Shown here piece after piece: positions 1-10,161 of a DNA stretch of 64,000 nucleotides; position 1 is the stretch's first letter, and every line of letters begins with the position of its first letter. Origin of the DNA: Paraburkholderia aromaticivorans (lineage in GTDB: Bacteria > Pseudomonadota > Gammaproteobacteria > Burkholderiales > Burkholderiaceae); the NCBI RefSeq assembly GCF_012689525.1, contig NZ_CP051514.1, positions 1,674,001 to 1,738,000 of the forward strand, written 5' to 3'. The position numbers and the translations under genes are program-made. The notes under the pieces are model-generated. The model was not told the origin of the DNA. It saw only the letters and a program-made list of their open reading frames with translations, and did no database searches.

Positions 1-12
1 CCAGCCACCGAA

Positions 13-1707
13 TCAATAGGCCATCAAGGCGACCATGATTGATCCGCCGGTAGTCAGCAGGATGTTCGACGTTGCGTAGGGCACCGTGTAGCCCAGCACT
101 GGAATGCGGCTACCGGCTTTCTCCTGCACGGCGGCCAAGGCGGCCGTAAATGTCTGGGCGCCCGCCAGTCCGCCCAACAGCATCAGCGGATTCATTCGCA
201 GCACGTAGCGACCAACCAGAAGCGCGACCGCCTGTGGCAGCAAAGTCACCACAGCACCCGCCAGCAGGATGCCCAGACCCAGTTCCTTCACCGCGTGAAC
301 GAACTCGGGGCCCGCCTGGAGGCCGGAACAGGCGACGAAGGCAGCCAGCCCGAAGTTGATCATCAGGTCTAGGGCCGGCTGTGGAATATCGCCAAGTGTC
401 GGCCGCAACGAGCGCAGCCAACCCAGCAGCAGGCCCGCGAGCAGCGTGCCGACGCTGACGCTCAGCGTCAGCCTGACGTTGCCCACCATGATATAAGGCA
501 GCCCGATCAGCGCCCCGGAGAGTATGCCAAGTCCGAGCATGGAGAGACTGGCGGCATGGTTGGGACGCAGCGCATGGCCGATCTCCCCGGCCACGCGTTC
601 GACCGCCCGCTGCGGGCCGATCAGTTCAAGCACATCACCGCGATTCAGGACGGTCGCGGTACCGATCGGGATCTGTTGCGTACCACGCGTGATCGAGCGC
701 AGCCCTACGCCTCGAAAGTCGAACTCCGGCGCCTGCATCAACGCTTCGAGGCCAGTCCCGCACAGCGCTTTGTTCGTCACCACGACCTTCAACATTTCGA
801 TTGGAAATTGCAGCAGTCCAGGTTCATGCAACTCGGTGCCCAGGCGTGGGCCGATCTTCACCAGAGCTGGCATCTGTCCGTAAAGGGTGACCGTGTCGTC
901 GGCTCGCAGCACGGTCTCAGGCCGCACCTCGACAACACTGCCGCCGCGCAATATGTGCTCAACGAAATAGCGCATCGGCGTTTCGCTGCGCTCGGCTTCG
1001 TCGACCCGCTTGCCTGCAAATTCGCCACTCGAAAGACGATACGAGCGCACAGCGAATCTCTGGTGCGCCGTGAATACGCCAGCCGTCTCCCGCTGGATTC
1101 CAAATTTGCGCTCCAGCGCGGCGGCCTCCTCGCGCAGATCGACGCGAAGAAGGCGCGGAGCCCAGGAGCTGACGAAGAGGATCATGCCGATCGCGCCGAA
1201 CAGGTAAGTCAATGCATCGGCGACGGCGACGTGATTTGCCATCAGCTTGCGCTCCGCCAGAGGCAACGGAAGGTTCATGATCGCGTCGGTGGCGGTGCCG
1301 ATCGCCGCTGACTGAGTCAGTCCGCCGCAAAAAATCCCGGCGGCCGTGCCTGCGTCGAGCTTGAATAGCCTCGCCATTGCCCACGCCGTGCCGAGCCCCG
1401 CGATCATCACCACGACCGAGAGTAGCATCGGCTTGACGCCATCCTCCTTGAGCGCCTGAAAAAACTGCGGCCCCGCAGAATAACCATTGGCGAACAGGAA
1501 CAGCAGGAACAGACCCGAGCGCAGTTCGCGGTTGACCTCGACGTGGAGTTGCCCGATCGCCAGCGCGGCGATCAGCGCCGCGGTGACCGTGCCCAGCGCG
1601 AACTTGCCTAGCTTGATACCGCCGACCCAATAGCCGATGCCGACAGCGAGGAACATCGCCAGTTCGGGCGAAGCCTGCAGTGCCTTTACGAGCCAGTTCA
1701 TCAGCAT
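13..1707 (-). CDS. AspT/YidE-type exchanger (aspT1)
   Basis: Predicted inner-membrane amino-acid exchanger of the aspartate:alanine exchanger family. It has the family layout: about five membrane helices, two TrkA-C-like soluble domains (roughly residues 215-375), then a second membrane half. Each half carries a G-rich motif (CGGLTQSAAIG in the first, GGLAGAQTFTAAL in the second). The start is taken as ATG 1707 because GAGG lies 11 bases upstream; ATG 1701 (MNWLVK) and GTG 1716 are alternatives. It lies 31 bases after the decarboxylase gene on the same strand and is probably the last gene of the ldhA operon. An exchanger next to a decarboxylase suggests substrate/product antiport, but the substrate is inferred, not shown. 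Confidence 0.85.
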   Translation of the reverse strand: MLMNWLVKALQASPELAMFLAVGIGYWVGGIKLGKFALGTVTAALIAALAIGQLHVEVNRELRSGLFLLFLFANGYSAGPQFFQALKEDGVKPMLLSVVVMIAGLGTAWAMARLFKLDAGTAAGIFCGGLTQSAAIGTATDAIMNLPLPLAERKLMANHVAVADALTYLFGAIGMILFVSSWAPRLLRVDLREEAAALERKFGIQRETAGVFTAHQRFAVRSYRLSSGEFAGKRVDEAERSETPMRYFVEHILRGGSVVEVRPETVLRADDTVTLYGQMPALVKIGPRLGTELHEPGLLQFPIEMLKVVVTNKALCGTGLEALMQAPEFDFRGVGLRSITRGTQQIPIGTATVLNRGDVLELIGPQRAVERVAGEIGHALRPNHAASLSMLGLGILSGALIGLPYIMVGNVRLTLSVSVGTLLAGLLLGWLRSLRPTLGDIPQPALDLMINFGLAAFVACSGLQAGPEFVHAVKELGLGILLAGAVVTLLPQAVALLVGRYVLRMNPLMLLGGLAGAQTFTAALAAVQEKAGSRIPVLGYTVPYATSNILLTTGGSIMVALMAY

Positions 1708-1738
1708 GTTATCCACCGCCTCGGCATGCGGGCGAGGC

Positions 1739-4504
1739 TCATCCTGCTATCGCGGTCTTGCGCCGGAGGGCGTCCAGGGCTTCCGGCTTGAGCAGTTCCA
1801 GCCCTCGCACGGCGTTATAGCCGTGAATCTCCTTCACATCCAGTTTACGCATGAACGCAATGGTTTCCGGCGTAATGACCTGGCCCGGGACCATGATTGG
1901 AAATCCAGGCGGATAGGGAATCACGAACCTCGCCGAGACCAGTTCCGGGCCATGCTTCAATCGATCGTCGATGCGCTCGTCGTTCAACTTGAGGCACTCG
2001 CATGCCTCCGGCCTGTACGCCAGATAGTAGGCCGCGCGCATATCGCCTTCCGGCGTTGCGCTCTCGCTGTTCTCGCGCAGCGCCTTGTGGAAATAGCTGA
2101 AGTTCGGCAGTTCCGGCACGTCTTCGACAAGGGCCTTTACCCGCGCCTCGAAACTGGCGCGCTCGTTTTCACCGCCCTGCTCCAACTCGCGCTCCAGTCC
2201 ACGGGAGATGTCGGCAAGCGCCTTGATCAGGTGCGCCAAGTCGCTGCGCGTATTGTTGATATTGATCTGAACCAGCACACTGTTGCGTGAAGTCTTGTTG
2301 ATCTGGATGTCATAAGTCTCGGCGAGCAAACCCTTGAAGCGGGTGCCGTCGTAACCCGCGTTGCCGCACAGCAATGTGATGCGGGTGGGATCGAGAAAGA
2401 ACTCGTCGTTGCGCAAGGCCTGAGTGGCGTCGGAGATGGTTTTTCCGGCCATGCCGTAATCGGCAAAGCCGGACTTCCGAAACGCCTCGGGGATCATCTC
2501 AGCGGGCGTGGCTGCGTGGAAAAAGCGCGAGATGAGCGGATGATCGTTGATTTCCCTGCGGATCTCGATTGCCAGTTGAATCGCGCGTTGTACCAGTTCG
2601 TAGCCTTCGAGCTCCATCTGCCGTCGCGCGACGTCGATCGACGCGATGATCTGCAGGTTCGGAGAAGTCGAGGTATGGGTGAAGAAGGCCTCTTTGAACT
2701 GGGCTTCGACGGTATGAAAAGCCTGGTCCGCCACGACGATGATCGAAGCCTGGCGCAAGGCCGACATCGACTTGTGGATCGAGTCGGTTTCATAGACGCG
2801 AATGCTTACCTGGTCCGGATCGGGTAGGAGCTGCATGTCGAGCAGTCGCGCGTCGGTTGGCCCAATGTCGGCTGTGGATTGTCGGAAGGCCTCGTATCTG
2901 TCGCGGTAAGCGGGATCGTGCATCATCTCACGCAGTTTCGCGGCACCGCCCATCGCCGTCCGCATGCGCAGTAGCGGCGAGAAACGGGCGTAGCCGAACC
3001 AGGCTTCGTCCCAGAGGAAGATCAGGTCCGGCTTGATGGCCAGACATTCGAGCATGGTCTGTTCCACGTTGGCGACATGGCCGTCGAAGGTGCAATTGGT
3101 CAGCACCAGCATCCTGGCCCGGTCGAGCTTGCCCTCGGTCTTGAGAGCCAGAAGCATCTGCTTGATGGGCCGTATCGCCAGGCTGCCGTACATCGAGTAC
3201 TGGGTCAGCGGGTAGGCGTCGATATAGAGCGGCTGTGCGCCGGCCAGCACGATGCCATAGTGATGCGATTTGTGGCAGTCGCGGTCGATCAGAACAATGT
3301 CGCCCGGCATCAGCAGCGCCTGATGCACGATCTTGTTTGCCGTAGAGGTACCGTTGGTCACGAAGAAGGAGCGGTCTCCACCCAGCGCGCGCGCGGCCTT
3401 GTCCTGGGACGCCTTGATGTTGCCGGTGGGTTCGAGCAGGCTGTCCAGGCCCCCGGTCGTTGCCGACGATTCGGCAAGGAACAGGTTGGCGCCATAGAAC
3501 TCGCCCATGTCGCGGATCCAGTTCGATTTGAAGATCGATTTGCCCCGCGCCACCGGAAGCGCGTGGAAGGTGCCGATGGGACGGGCGGCATAGTGTTTGA
3601 GGTTGTCGAAGTATGGCGCATCGTAACGGTCCTTGATGCCGTCCAGGATGGCCAGATGGATCTCCATGGGTTCTTCCGCGCCGTAGAAGATCCGGCGCAG
3701 AGGCGCGGCGGCGTCCGAGCCCGCCAATTGGCCTATGTCGTGGTCGGTGGAGAGAAACACATCGAGTTCAGGGCGCAGGCCTCGCACCAGGCTAGCGAGT
3801 GCGGAACCCATGTCTTCCATCGTTGCGCCCGTTCCCGCAGGCGTATTGCGCTCGATGATGTCGCGCAGCGCCGCCGACGTATATTGCGAGGCAAAGCTAA
3901 AGCCGTCGACAATCACTACCGACTGCAGGTTGTAATTGAAAATGCTCGCAAGCACGGCGTCTTCGAAGCTGCCAACCACCACCATTTCGTAGACGAAGCA
4001 GTCGTCGTCACGGCGCAGACGGTGGAAGCCCTCGCGGAGATCAGGCCAGGTGGATCGCTCGCCGGCAGCCACCACGAGCACTTCGAAATAGGGCTTGCGA
4101 CTTTGTCCGTGGCCGATCGAGGGGGGAAGAAAATCCGGCAGCCGTAGCTCGCCCTCCTCTTCCGCCTTCCACGCTTCCTGGTCATCACGGTAGCTATTGG
4201 ACATCAAGGCCGCACTGATTCGCTGCACGAGACGGGACAGGGTATCCCACTCGCTCGCCGCGAGTCGTGCATGCACCTGCGCCATCAGGAAGGGGCCAGG
4301 ATACCCGTTCAGATCCTCGAGCGGACCCAGTTCATCCAGTACCGCCAGCGCCTTGTCGCGCAAGCCGGAGGCATCCCGTTGCGGCTGCGTAGCTAGGGTG
4401 CGCACGATCCGGTTCAAGCTGCGCCACCGATCGACCCGTGCCTCGGCTGCCGAAAAGAACTGGTCGAGGTCGAACTCCGGCACAAGCCTCGCGGTAGTTT
4501 CCAT
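1739..4504 (-). CDS. Orn/Lys/Arg-type decarboxylase
   Basis: PLP-dependent fold-I amino-acid decarboxylase of the biodegradative ornithine/lysine/arginine class, 921 residues. An N-terminal wing-like region precedes the catalytic core. The core shows RDCHKSHHYG, the LWDEAWFGY segment, and the PLP lysine in DSIHKSMSALRQAS (about Lys578). The C-terminal part (PYPPGFPIMVPG and later) is typical of the family. A GGAG ribosome site precedes ATG 4504. Such enzymes consume a proton per turnover and are usually acid- or anaerobiosis-induced; its place between ldhA and an AspT-like exchanger fits pH or proton-motive support during fermentation. Whether the substrate is lysine, ornithine or arginine cannot be read from the sequence. 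Confidence 0.9.
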   Translation of the reverse strand: METTARLVPEFDLDQFFSAAEARVDRWRSLNRIVRTLATQPQRDASGLRDKALAVLDELGPLEDLNGYPGPFLMAQVHARLAASEWDTLSRLVQRISAALMSNSYRDDQEAWKAEEEGELRLPDFLPPSIGHGQSRKPYFEVLVVAAGERSTWPDLREGFHRLRRDDDCFVYEMVVVGSFEDAVLASIFNYNLQSVVIVDGFSFASQYTSAALRDIIERNTPAGTGATMEDMGSALASLVRGLRPELDVFLSTDHDIGQLAGSDAAAPLRRIFYGAEEPMEIHLAILDGIKDRYDAPYFDNLKHYAARPIGTFHALPVARGKSIFKSNWIRDMGEFYGANLFLAESSATTGGLDSLLEPTGNIKASQDKAARALGGDRSFFVTNGTSTANKIVHQALLMPGDIVLIDRDCHKSHHYGIVLAGAQPLYIDAYPLTQYSMYGSLAIRPIKQMLLALKTEGKLDRARMLVLTNCTFDGHVANVEQTMLECLAIKPDLIFLWDEAWFGYARFSPLLRMRTAMGGAAKLREMMHDPAYRDRYEAFRQSTADIGPTDARLLDMQLLPDPDQVSIRVYETDSIHKSMSALRQASIIVVADQAFHTVEAQFKEAFFTHTSTSPNLQIIASIDVARRQMELEGYELVQRAIQLAIEIRREINDHPLISRFFHAATPAEMIPEAFRKSGFADYGMAGKTISDATQALRNDEFFLDPTRITLLCGNAGYDGTRFKGLLAETYDIQINKTSRNSVLVQININNTRSDLAHLIKALADISRGLERELEQGGENERASFEARVKALVEDVPELPNFSYFHKALRENSESATPEGDMRAAYYLAYRPEACECLKLNDERIDDRLKHGPELVSARFVIPYPPGFPIMVPGQVITPETIAFMRKLDVKEIHGYNAVRGLELLKPEALDALRRKTAIAG

Positions 4505-4656
4505 CTCGGGTCTCCTGAGCGTTCGTTCATAGGGTCATCACAGGCGTGATCATTTGATGGGCGGGATTTATCGCCCCTCATCGACGCACAAAGCTTGAAT
4601 GCGAAAGCAGCAGCCGGCAGCACGGCTAGATCTTCCCGCCCGCAGAGCGGTTGCAT

Positions 4657-5652
4657 TCAGTTCGCGCTAATCTGGTTCGAAAGCGGCTTGCCCGTCTCGA
4701 ACTCCGTGACGCTTTGCAGAGTCGTTCCGCAGATCGTCGTGACCGCCTCGCGCGTGAGAAAAGCCTGGTGTCCCGTCACGATCACGTTCGGGAAAGTGAT
4801 GAGCCGCTGGAGCATGTCGTCCGCGATGATGGTGCCGGACAGGTCGCGGAAGAACAACTCTGCCTCCTGCTCGTACACATCGATCGCAAGACCGCCCAAC
4901 TGGCCACTTCTCAGCGCGGCAATAACCGCCTCGGTGTCGATGAGCGCGCCGCGGCTCGTATTGATCAGCAGCGCGCCGGGCTTCGCGCGCGAAAGCGTAT
5001 CGGCGTCGATGACGTGATAAGTCTCGGGCGTAAGCGGACAATGCAGCGAGATGATGTCCGCGCTCTCGCCGATTTCTCCCGGCAGCGCGTAACGCCCGCC
5101 CAATGCCTCGAATTCCGGCGACGGAAACCTGTCATAGCCGATCACGTTGCAGCCGAACCCCACCATGATCTTGCCGAAGACCCGCCCGATCTTCCCTGTG
5201 CCGATCACGGCGACCGTCTTGCCGCACAGGTCGAAGCCCATCAGGCCGTCGAGGGAAAAATTGAAGTCGCGCGTGCGATTGTAGGCGCGGTGGATCTTGC
5301 GGTTGATCGCCATCAGCAGCGCGACGGCGTGCTCGGCCACCGAGTTCGGCGAGTAGTCCACCACTCGAACCACCTTGATCCCGAGGCCCTCCGCCGCTTT
5401 CAGATCGACGTTGTTGAACCCGGTGCAGCGCAGAGCGACAAGCTTCGTGCCGCCCTGCTTGAGTGCCTGAAGTACGGCCGAATCCGCCAGGTCATTGACG
5501 AAGATGCACACGGCGCCGTGCCCCGCGGCGAGCCCGGCCGTCTCGACGTCGAGGGGCACGTCGAAGTACTGAAGGCGATGGCGGTGCGCCGCGTTCGCGG
5601 CGTTGAGATATTCGCGGTCGTAGGGCTTCGCGCTGAAGACGGCTATGTCCAT
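4657..5652 (-). CDS. ldhA: fermentative D-lactate dehydrogenase
   Basis: D-isomer-specific 2-hydroxyacid dehydrogenase, 331 residues, close to LdhA in length and motifs. It shows the NAD-binding GTGKIG (about residue 151), the catalytic Arg in NTSRGALID, Glu in DVYEQEAELFF and His in TGHQAFLT. It would reduce pyruvate to D-lactate with NADH in the cytoplasm and so regenerate NAD+ when respiration is limited. It lies 46 bases downstream of aspT2 and 152 bases upstream of the decarboxylase, all on the minus strand, which makes a four-gene operon likely. Confidence 0.9.
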   Translation of the reverse strand: MDIAVFSAKPYDREYLNAANAAHRHRLQYFDVPLDVETAGLAAGHGAVCIFVNDLADSAVLQALKQGGTKLVALRCTGFNNVDLKAAEGLGIKVVRVVDYSPNSVAEHAVALLMAINRKIHRAYNRTRDFNFSLDGLMGFDLCGKTVAVIGTGKIGRVFGKIMVGFGCNVIGYDRFPSPEFEALGGRYALPGEIGESADIISLHCPLTPETYHVIDADTLSRAKPGALLINTSRGALIDTEAVIAALRSGQLGGLAIDVYEQEAELFFRDLSGTIIADDMLQRLITFPNVIVTGHQAFLTREAVTTICGTTLQSVTEFETGKPLSNQISAN

Positions 5653-5698
5653 CGTGGGCCTCCGTGGCTGGTCGAGGTTCGGGGATTTGGCTGACGCA

Positions 5699-7291
5699 CT
5701 ATCCGCCCGTCAGTAGCACGGCGACCTGCACGAACAGGATTTTCACAATGGTCATCGACGGGAAAATCATTGCGTAGCCGACGTCTGGCCGATCGGTCGG
5801 TGCGACACGGTTAGCGAAAGCGAGGATCGCCGGATTGCCCGTCGCACCGCTGATGACGCCCACCGTCATGTCGAACGGCAGCCTGAAAATCCATAGGCAG
5901 ACGAGCGCGGTAACGACGACGAGCGCGAGAAGGATGGCGACGCCATAGAGCAGGAACGACACGCCCGTCACGCCGATGGTCGCGAAGAATTTTGGTCCTG
6001 AGGTAATGCCCACCTGCGCGAGGAAAATGGTCAGACCGAAGTTGCGCAGTACGAGATTGGCGGAGAGCGGCATCGTCCAGACGAACGGCCCGAAGCGCCG
6101 CACGCGGCCGAGGACAAGCGCTATCAGAAGGAGCGCCGCGAGTCCGAGCGCAAGCTTGCCGAAGCCCGGAATCGTGAGCGGAATCGCGCCCGCCAGAAGG
6201 CCGAGCGCCGCGCCGGTGCCAATCGAGATGAAGTTCAGCTCGGCCGTGCCCTTGATGGAATCGCCGAAGAACGCACGAATCGGCTTGAGCTGCGCGCGAT
6301 TGACGAGGACGCCGACGCGGTCGCCGGATTCGAGGATGAGATCCGGGTTCGGCATCAGGTCGGCGTCGCCCCGGCGCACGTGCGCGATCGTGCAAGCGAC
6401 GCCCTCCGGGAAACGGATGTCACGCAACATGCGCCCGACCACGCGCGGGCTCGATGCGAACACACGCGCGTAGTCGAGATCTTCCCGATGGCTCGACATG
6501 CGGCCTGGCTGCAGTTCGCCGGACATCGAGGTTGCCTCGCGCAGCACGGCGGGGTCCGTGGCGGTCGCGAGAAGGACATCGTCGGCGGCGAGGACGAGAT
6601 CGTCGGCGGGCGGCTGATTGCGGTGGTCGCGGCGCACGGCGGCGATCCCAAGCCCGGACGGCATGCGCGCCGCGAACTCCGCCAGTGTCACACCGATGAA
6701 CGCCGGGTTTCTCAGCGCGATCTCGGCAGTCTCAATGAGCCGGGGCTGCGGCGGTACGATGGTCGGCTTTAGCAGTGCGCTAAGGGCATACAGGAAGAGG
6801 ATCGGCCCCGCGACGCCCACCGGATACGCGACGCTGTAGCCCACCGTCGGGCCGTCGCTCTTCACGGCGGCCATCGCTGCTTGCAGGCTCGCGGTGCTGG
6901 TGCCCGCGCCCGCGAACATGCCTAGCGCCTCTTCCAGCTTCACGCCGAACAGCGGCACCAACGCAATGGACACAAGCCCAGCGATCACGACCCCGAGCAC
7001 CGCAGCCGCATTGGCCTTGAGACCCTCGATGCTCGTCAGGCCCTTGAAGAACTGGTCGCCGTACTGGATGCCGATGCCGTAGAGAAAGAGCAGCAGCCCG
7101 AGCGTGCCGAGCAGCGCGGGCGGTGCAGCCTTGGGCGCGAAACCGCCGATGGCCAACCCGACGAACAGCACCGCCCCGGCGCCGAGCGACACCCCCTTGA
7201 TGCTGATCTCGCCGACCAGATAACCCAACGCGACCGTCAGAAACAACGTGAAGAGTTGCTGGGTTTCGAGCAACGTCCTGAGTGCATCCAT
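5699..7291 (-). CDS. AspT/YidE-type exchanger (aspT2)
   Basis: Second AspT-family membrane exchanger, 530 residues. Hydrophobic halves flank two TrkA-C-like soluble domains (about residues 190-350). Family motifs are visible in the two halves (GMFAGAGTSTASLQAA and GVISGATGNPAIL). ATG 7291 is chosen because AGGA sits 8 bases upstream; the longer reading frame begins inside a leader. It is the first gene of the aspT2-ldhA-decarboxylase-aspT1 operon. The conserved box at 7456-7467 lies about 165 bases upstream with a TAGATT hexamer at the standard spacing. Substrate unknown. Confidence 0.85.
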   Translation of the reverse strand: MDALRTLLETQQLFTLFLTVALGYLVGEISIKGVSLGAGAVLFVGLAIGGFAPKAAPPALLGTLGLLLFLYGIGIQYGDQFFKGLTSIEGLKANAAAVLGVVIAGLVSIALVPLFGVKLEEALGMFAGAGTSTASLQAAMAAVKSDGPTVGYSVAYPVGVAGPILFLYALSALLKPTIVPPQPRLIETAEIALRNPAFIGVTLAEFAARMPSGLGIAAVRRDHRNQPPADDLVLAADDVLLATATDPAVLREATSMSGELQPGRMSSHREDLDYARVFASSPRVVGRMLRDIRFPEGVACTIAHVRRGDADLMPNPDLILESGDRVGVLVNRAQLKPIRAFFGDSIKGTAELNFISIGTGAALGLLAGAIPLTIPGFGKLALGLAALLLIALVLGRVRRFGPFVWTMPLSANLVLRNFGLTIFLAQVGITSGPKFFATIGVTGVSFLLYGVAILLALVVVTALVCLWIFRLPFDMTVGVISGATGNPAILAFANRVAPTDRPDVGYAMIFPSMTIVKILFVQVAVLLTGG

Positions 7292-7601
7292 AACAGTTCC
7301 TTTCGAGGCGCAAGGACGCTGCAGCGTATCGAACCGCCGCACCTGGGTCGCTCCACCCGCTTGACGCTCGCCCGGTCACATAAGCTGGGATTAAATCTTT
7401 TCGACTGTCTGAAGGCGAAATTTCAATCTAGGTTTAAAGACCTGGAATGACAATACGACCATGGTCCGATGCCTTGGCAGCAGGCGGCAACTCGTGGCTT
7501 GAACTACGATGGTAAGCGGAGCCAGAGCATTAATTTGGGCAGCGAACCATCAAGTCGTTGCCTATTATTCAGGAGGCGTCTAACCAAAAGGAGTCGCGCC
7601 A
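7292..7601. other. divergent intergenic region aspT2 / ptsP
   Basis: 310 bases between divergent starts. It holds the conserved inverted repeat at 7456-7467 with its minus-strand -10 at 7425-7430. On the plus side an AAGGAG ribosome site lies just before ATG 7602, and there is a TATTAT hexamer near 7563 without a good -35. No small gene is convincing here. Confidence 0.6.
7425..7470 (-). promoter_or_regulatory. GGACCWWGGTCC box, site 1 (aspT2-ldhA operon)
   Basis: Read on the minus strand, the 12-mer GGACCATGGTCG (7456-7467) is followed by TATTG. TAGATT (7425-7430) starts exactly 26 bases after the 12-mer. The predicted start of transcription is near 7418, giving a leader of about 127 bases to aspT2. 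The central pair is AT, whereas the other eight sites have AA in gene direction. The plus-strand reading also ends GGTCCGAT, so it may also influence ptsP. Confidence 0.7.
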
Positions 7602-10139
7602 ATGAAGGCCCCTCAGCGTCCTGTACGCATCGAGTTGGCGGCGCCGCTCTCGGGCGTGATGGTGCCGCTTGCATCCGTGCCCGATCCGGTATTCGCGCAG
7701 AAGATGGTCGGCGACGGCGTTTCCATAGACCCGATCTCGGACGAACTGCTCGCCCCGCTCTCCGGCAAAGTCACGCAACTGCATCGTGCGAACCACGCCG
7801 TGACGGTAACAGGCGATAACGGCCTCGAGGTGTTGCTTCACATCGGGCTCGACACGGTAGTGCTGCGCGGCGAAGGTTTCACTCCGCTGGTCAAGGAAGG
7901 CGATACCGTCACGACGGGCCAGCCGCTGATCCGCTTCGATCCGCTTTTCGTCGGCGCGAAGGCGGCGAGCCTGCTCACGCAGATGGTGATCGCCAATGGC
8001 GATCTCGTGACACGCTACATGCCCGCGAAGGGAGTCGTCACTGCCGGCAAAGACGCGGCGCTGTTCGTCGAACTCGTCGGTAACGGGTTCGCGGAAGAGA
8101 CGGACAGCACTGCCGGTGCGATCGTCTCCGACGAAGTCACCCTGCCGAACCCCGCAGGTTTGCACGCGAGGCCCGCCGCGGTCGTCGCCGTCGAGGCGAA
8201 GAAGTACAAATCTGACATCCGCCTGCTGCGTGGCGGCGACAGCGCGAACGCGAAGTCGGTCGTGTCGCTCATGGGGCTCGCGACGCAGTTCGGCGACAAG
8301 GTCTGCGTCCAGGCGGCCGGTCCCGACGCAGCCGAAGCCGCCGGCGCGATCGCGCGTTTGCTCGCGTCAGGCTCGGGCGAGAAGCCCGGCGACGCCCCCG
8401 CTGCCCCTCCAGCCACCGCCTCGCCCGCACCCGTCGCGGCCTCGCGCACGGCCCCCGCCGACGCCGATGAACTGGCCGGCGTATCGGCCTCGCCCGGGCT
8501 CGCAGTCGGCAAGGTCGTGCAGTTCCGCCAGGAAGTCATCGACGTCGCGGAAGCGGGCGAATCGCCGCAGCGCGAACGTGCGCGGCTCGAATCGGCCCGG
8601 CACGAAGCGCGTCAGCAGATCGAAGCCGTCAAAACGAGGCTTACCGATCCCTCAAAAGCGCAGATCCTCGACGCGCACCTCGAATTGCTCGATGATCCCG
8701 ACCTCAACGACCTGGCAATCGGCGCAGTCAGCGCAGGCAAGAGCGCGGGCTTCGCGTGGCGCGCTGCTTTCGAGAAGCAGGCGCGCACGCTCGAGGCGCT
8801 CGACAACCCACTGTTGCGCGAACGCGCCGGCGACATCCGCGACGTCGGTCGCCGCGTACTGGCGCTGCTTGCGGGCGTGAAGCAGGCGCACATCGACGTG
8901 CCCGCCGATTCGATCCTGATCGCCGAGGAGCTTTCACCGTCGGACACCGCCTCGCTCGACCGGACCAAAGTGGTCGGCTTCTGCACCACGACCGGCGGCG
9001 CCACGAGTCACGTCGCGATCCTCGCGCGCTCGTTAGGTATCCCGGCGATTTGCGGCATCGACGAAGAAGCGCTCCAGCTTGCCGATGGCACATTCGTCGT
9101 GCTCGATGGCACGCGTGGCAGCTTGCGGCGCAATCCGGGCGCCGGGGAGATCGAGAAAGCGCGCGAACGCATTGACCGTCAGATCGCCAAACGTGAGGAA
9201 GAGAAACTCGCTGCGGTCAAGCTTGCGATGACAGCCGACGGTCACCGCGTCGAAGTGGTCGCGAACATCCGCAATGCACAGGAAGCGCGCGATGCAGTGT
9301 CCGCCGGCGCGGAAGGCGTCGGCCTGCTGCGCTCCGAATTCCTGTTCGACAACCGCGACACGGCGCCGTCCGAGGATGAGCAGGCCGCGCAATACTGCGC
9401 TGTGGCCGAAGCCCTCGGCCGCGAACGGCCGCTCGTGGTCCGCACGCTCGACGTCGGCGGCGACAAACCGCTCTCGTACCTGCCGCTGCCCGAGGAAGAC
9501 AACCCCTTCCTCGGCCTGCGCGGCGTGCGCGTGAGCCTCGACCGCCCGGACATCTTCCGCACGCAACTGCGGGCAATCCTGCGCGCCGCATCAATTGGCA
9601 ATCTGCACGTGATGTTTCCGATGGTCGCCACGATCGAGGAAGTGCGCGCCGCCAAAAAGATCTTACTGGAAGAGGCCGGCGATCGCGCGAATGATGTCAA
9701 GGTGGGCGTGATGATCGAAGTGCCGTCTGCCGCTTTGATTGCTGAACCGCTCGCGCGCGAAGTCGACTTTTTCTCGATCGGCACCAACGATCTGACGCAA
9801 TACACGCTCGCGATGGACCGCGGGCATCCGAAGCTTGCGAGGCAAGCCGACGCGCTTCATCCGGCGGTGCTGCGCCTGATCGGCATGACGGTCGATGGTG
9901 CGCACAAGCACGGCAAATGGGTCGGCGTATGCGGCGGCATCGCATCGGATGCGATGGCCGTGCCCGTGCTCGTGGGCCTCGGCGTGGACGAACTGTCGGT
10001 CAGCGTTCCCGCCGTCGGCTCCATCAAGGCCCAGCTCGCGCGGTTGACGATGGAGGAAGCACGCAAGCTCGCCGCCAGCGTGCTGCAACTCGGCACCGCC
10101 GCCGAAGTCCGCGCCCTCCTCACCCCCTACGCCGAATAA
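7602..10139 (+). CDS. ptsP: PTS multiphosphoryl transfer protein (EIIA-HPr-EI)
   Basis: Fusion of three PTS modules, 845 residues. EIIA of the glucose type is at about 10-160 (active His80 in LLHIGLD, partner His65). HPr is at about 175-265 (His188 in [11 protein letters not shown]). Enzyme I is at about 285-840 (His470 in [16 protein letters not shown]-binding C-terminal barrel with [12 protein letters not shown]). It takes phosphate from PEP and passes it to the EIIB domain of the next gene, 22 bases downstream. The start has AAGGAG 8 bases upstream. The architecture equals NagF of Ralstonia/Burkholderia GlcNAc systems, so glucose or N-acetylglucosamine is the likely sugar. Confidence 0.92.
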   Translation: MKAPQRPVRIELAAPLSGVMVPLASVPDPVFAQKMVGDGVSIDPISDELLAPLSGKVTQLHRANHAVTVTGDNGLEVLLHIGLDTVVLRGEGFTPLVKEGDTVTTGQPLIRFDPLFVGAKAASLLTQMVIANGDLVTRYMPAKGVVTAGKDAALFVELVGNGFAEETDSTAGAIVSDEVTLPNPAGLHARPAAVVAVEAKKYKSDIRLLRGGDSANAKSVVSLMGLATQFGDKVCVQAAGPDAAEAAGAIARLLASGSGEKPGDAPAAPPATASPAPVAASRTAPADADELAGVSASPGLAVGKVVQFRQEVIDVAEAGESPQRERARLESARHEARQQIEAVKTRLTDPSKAQILDAHLELLDDPDLNDLAIGAVSAGKSAGFAWRAAFEKQARTLEALDNPLLRERAGDIRDVGRRVLALLAGVKQAHIDVPADSILIAEELSPSDTASLDRTKVVGFCTTTGGATSHVAILARSLGIPAICGIDEEALQLADGTFVVLDGTRGSLRRNPGAGEIEKARERIDRQIAKREEEKLAAVKLAMTADGHRVEVVANIRNAQEARDAVSAGAEGVGLLRSEFLFDNRDTAPSEDEQAAQYCAVAEALGRERPLVVRTLDVGGDKPLSYLPLPEEDNPFLGLRGVRVSLDRPDIFRTQLRAILRAASIGNLHVMFPMVATIEEVRAAKKILLEEAGDRANDVKVGVMIEVPSAALIAEPLAREVDFFSIGTNDLTQYTLAMDRGHPKLARQADALHPAVLRLIGMTVDGAHKHGKWVGVCGGIASDAMAVPVLVGLGVDELSVSVPAVGSIKAQLARLTMEEARKLAASVLQLGTAAEVRALLTPYAE

Positions 10140-10161
10140 GCGGGCCGACGGGAGACCCACC

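Noticed and set aside
3077..4147. 356-codon open frame opposite the decarboxylase gene
   Set aside because: Antisense shadow typical of high-GC genes; no ribosome site or domain, and the minus-strand gene is clearly real.
8960..8980. GGACC and GGTCG close together within ptsP
   Set aside because: The spacer is five bases instead of two and the place is internal to a conserved coding region.
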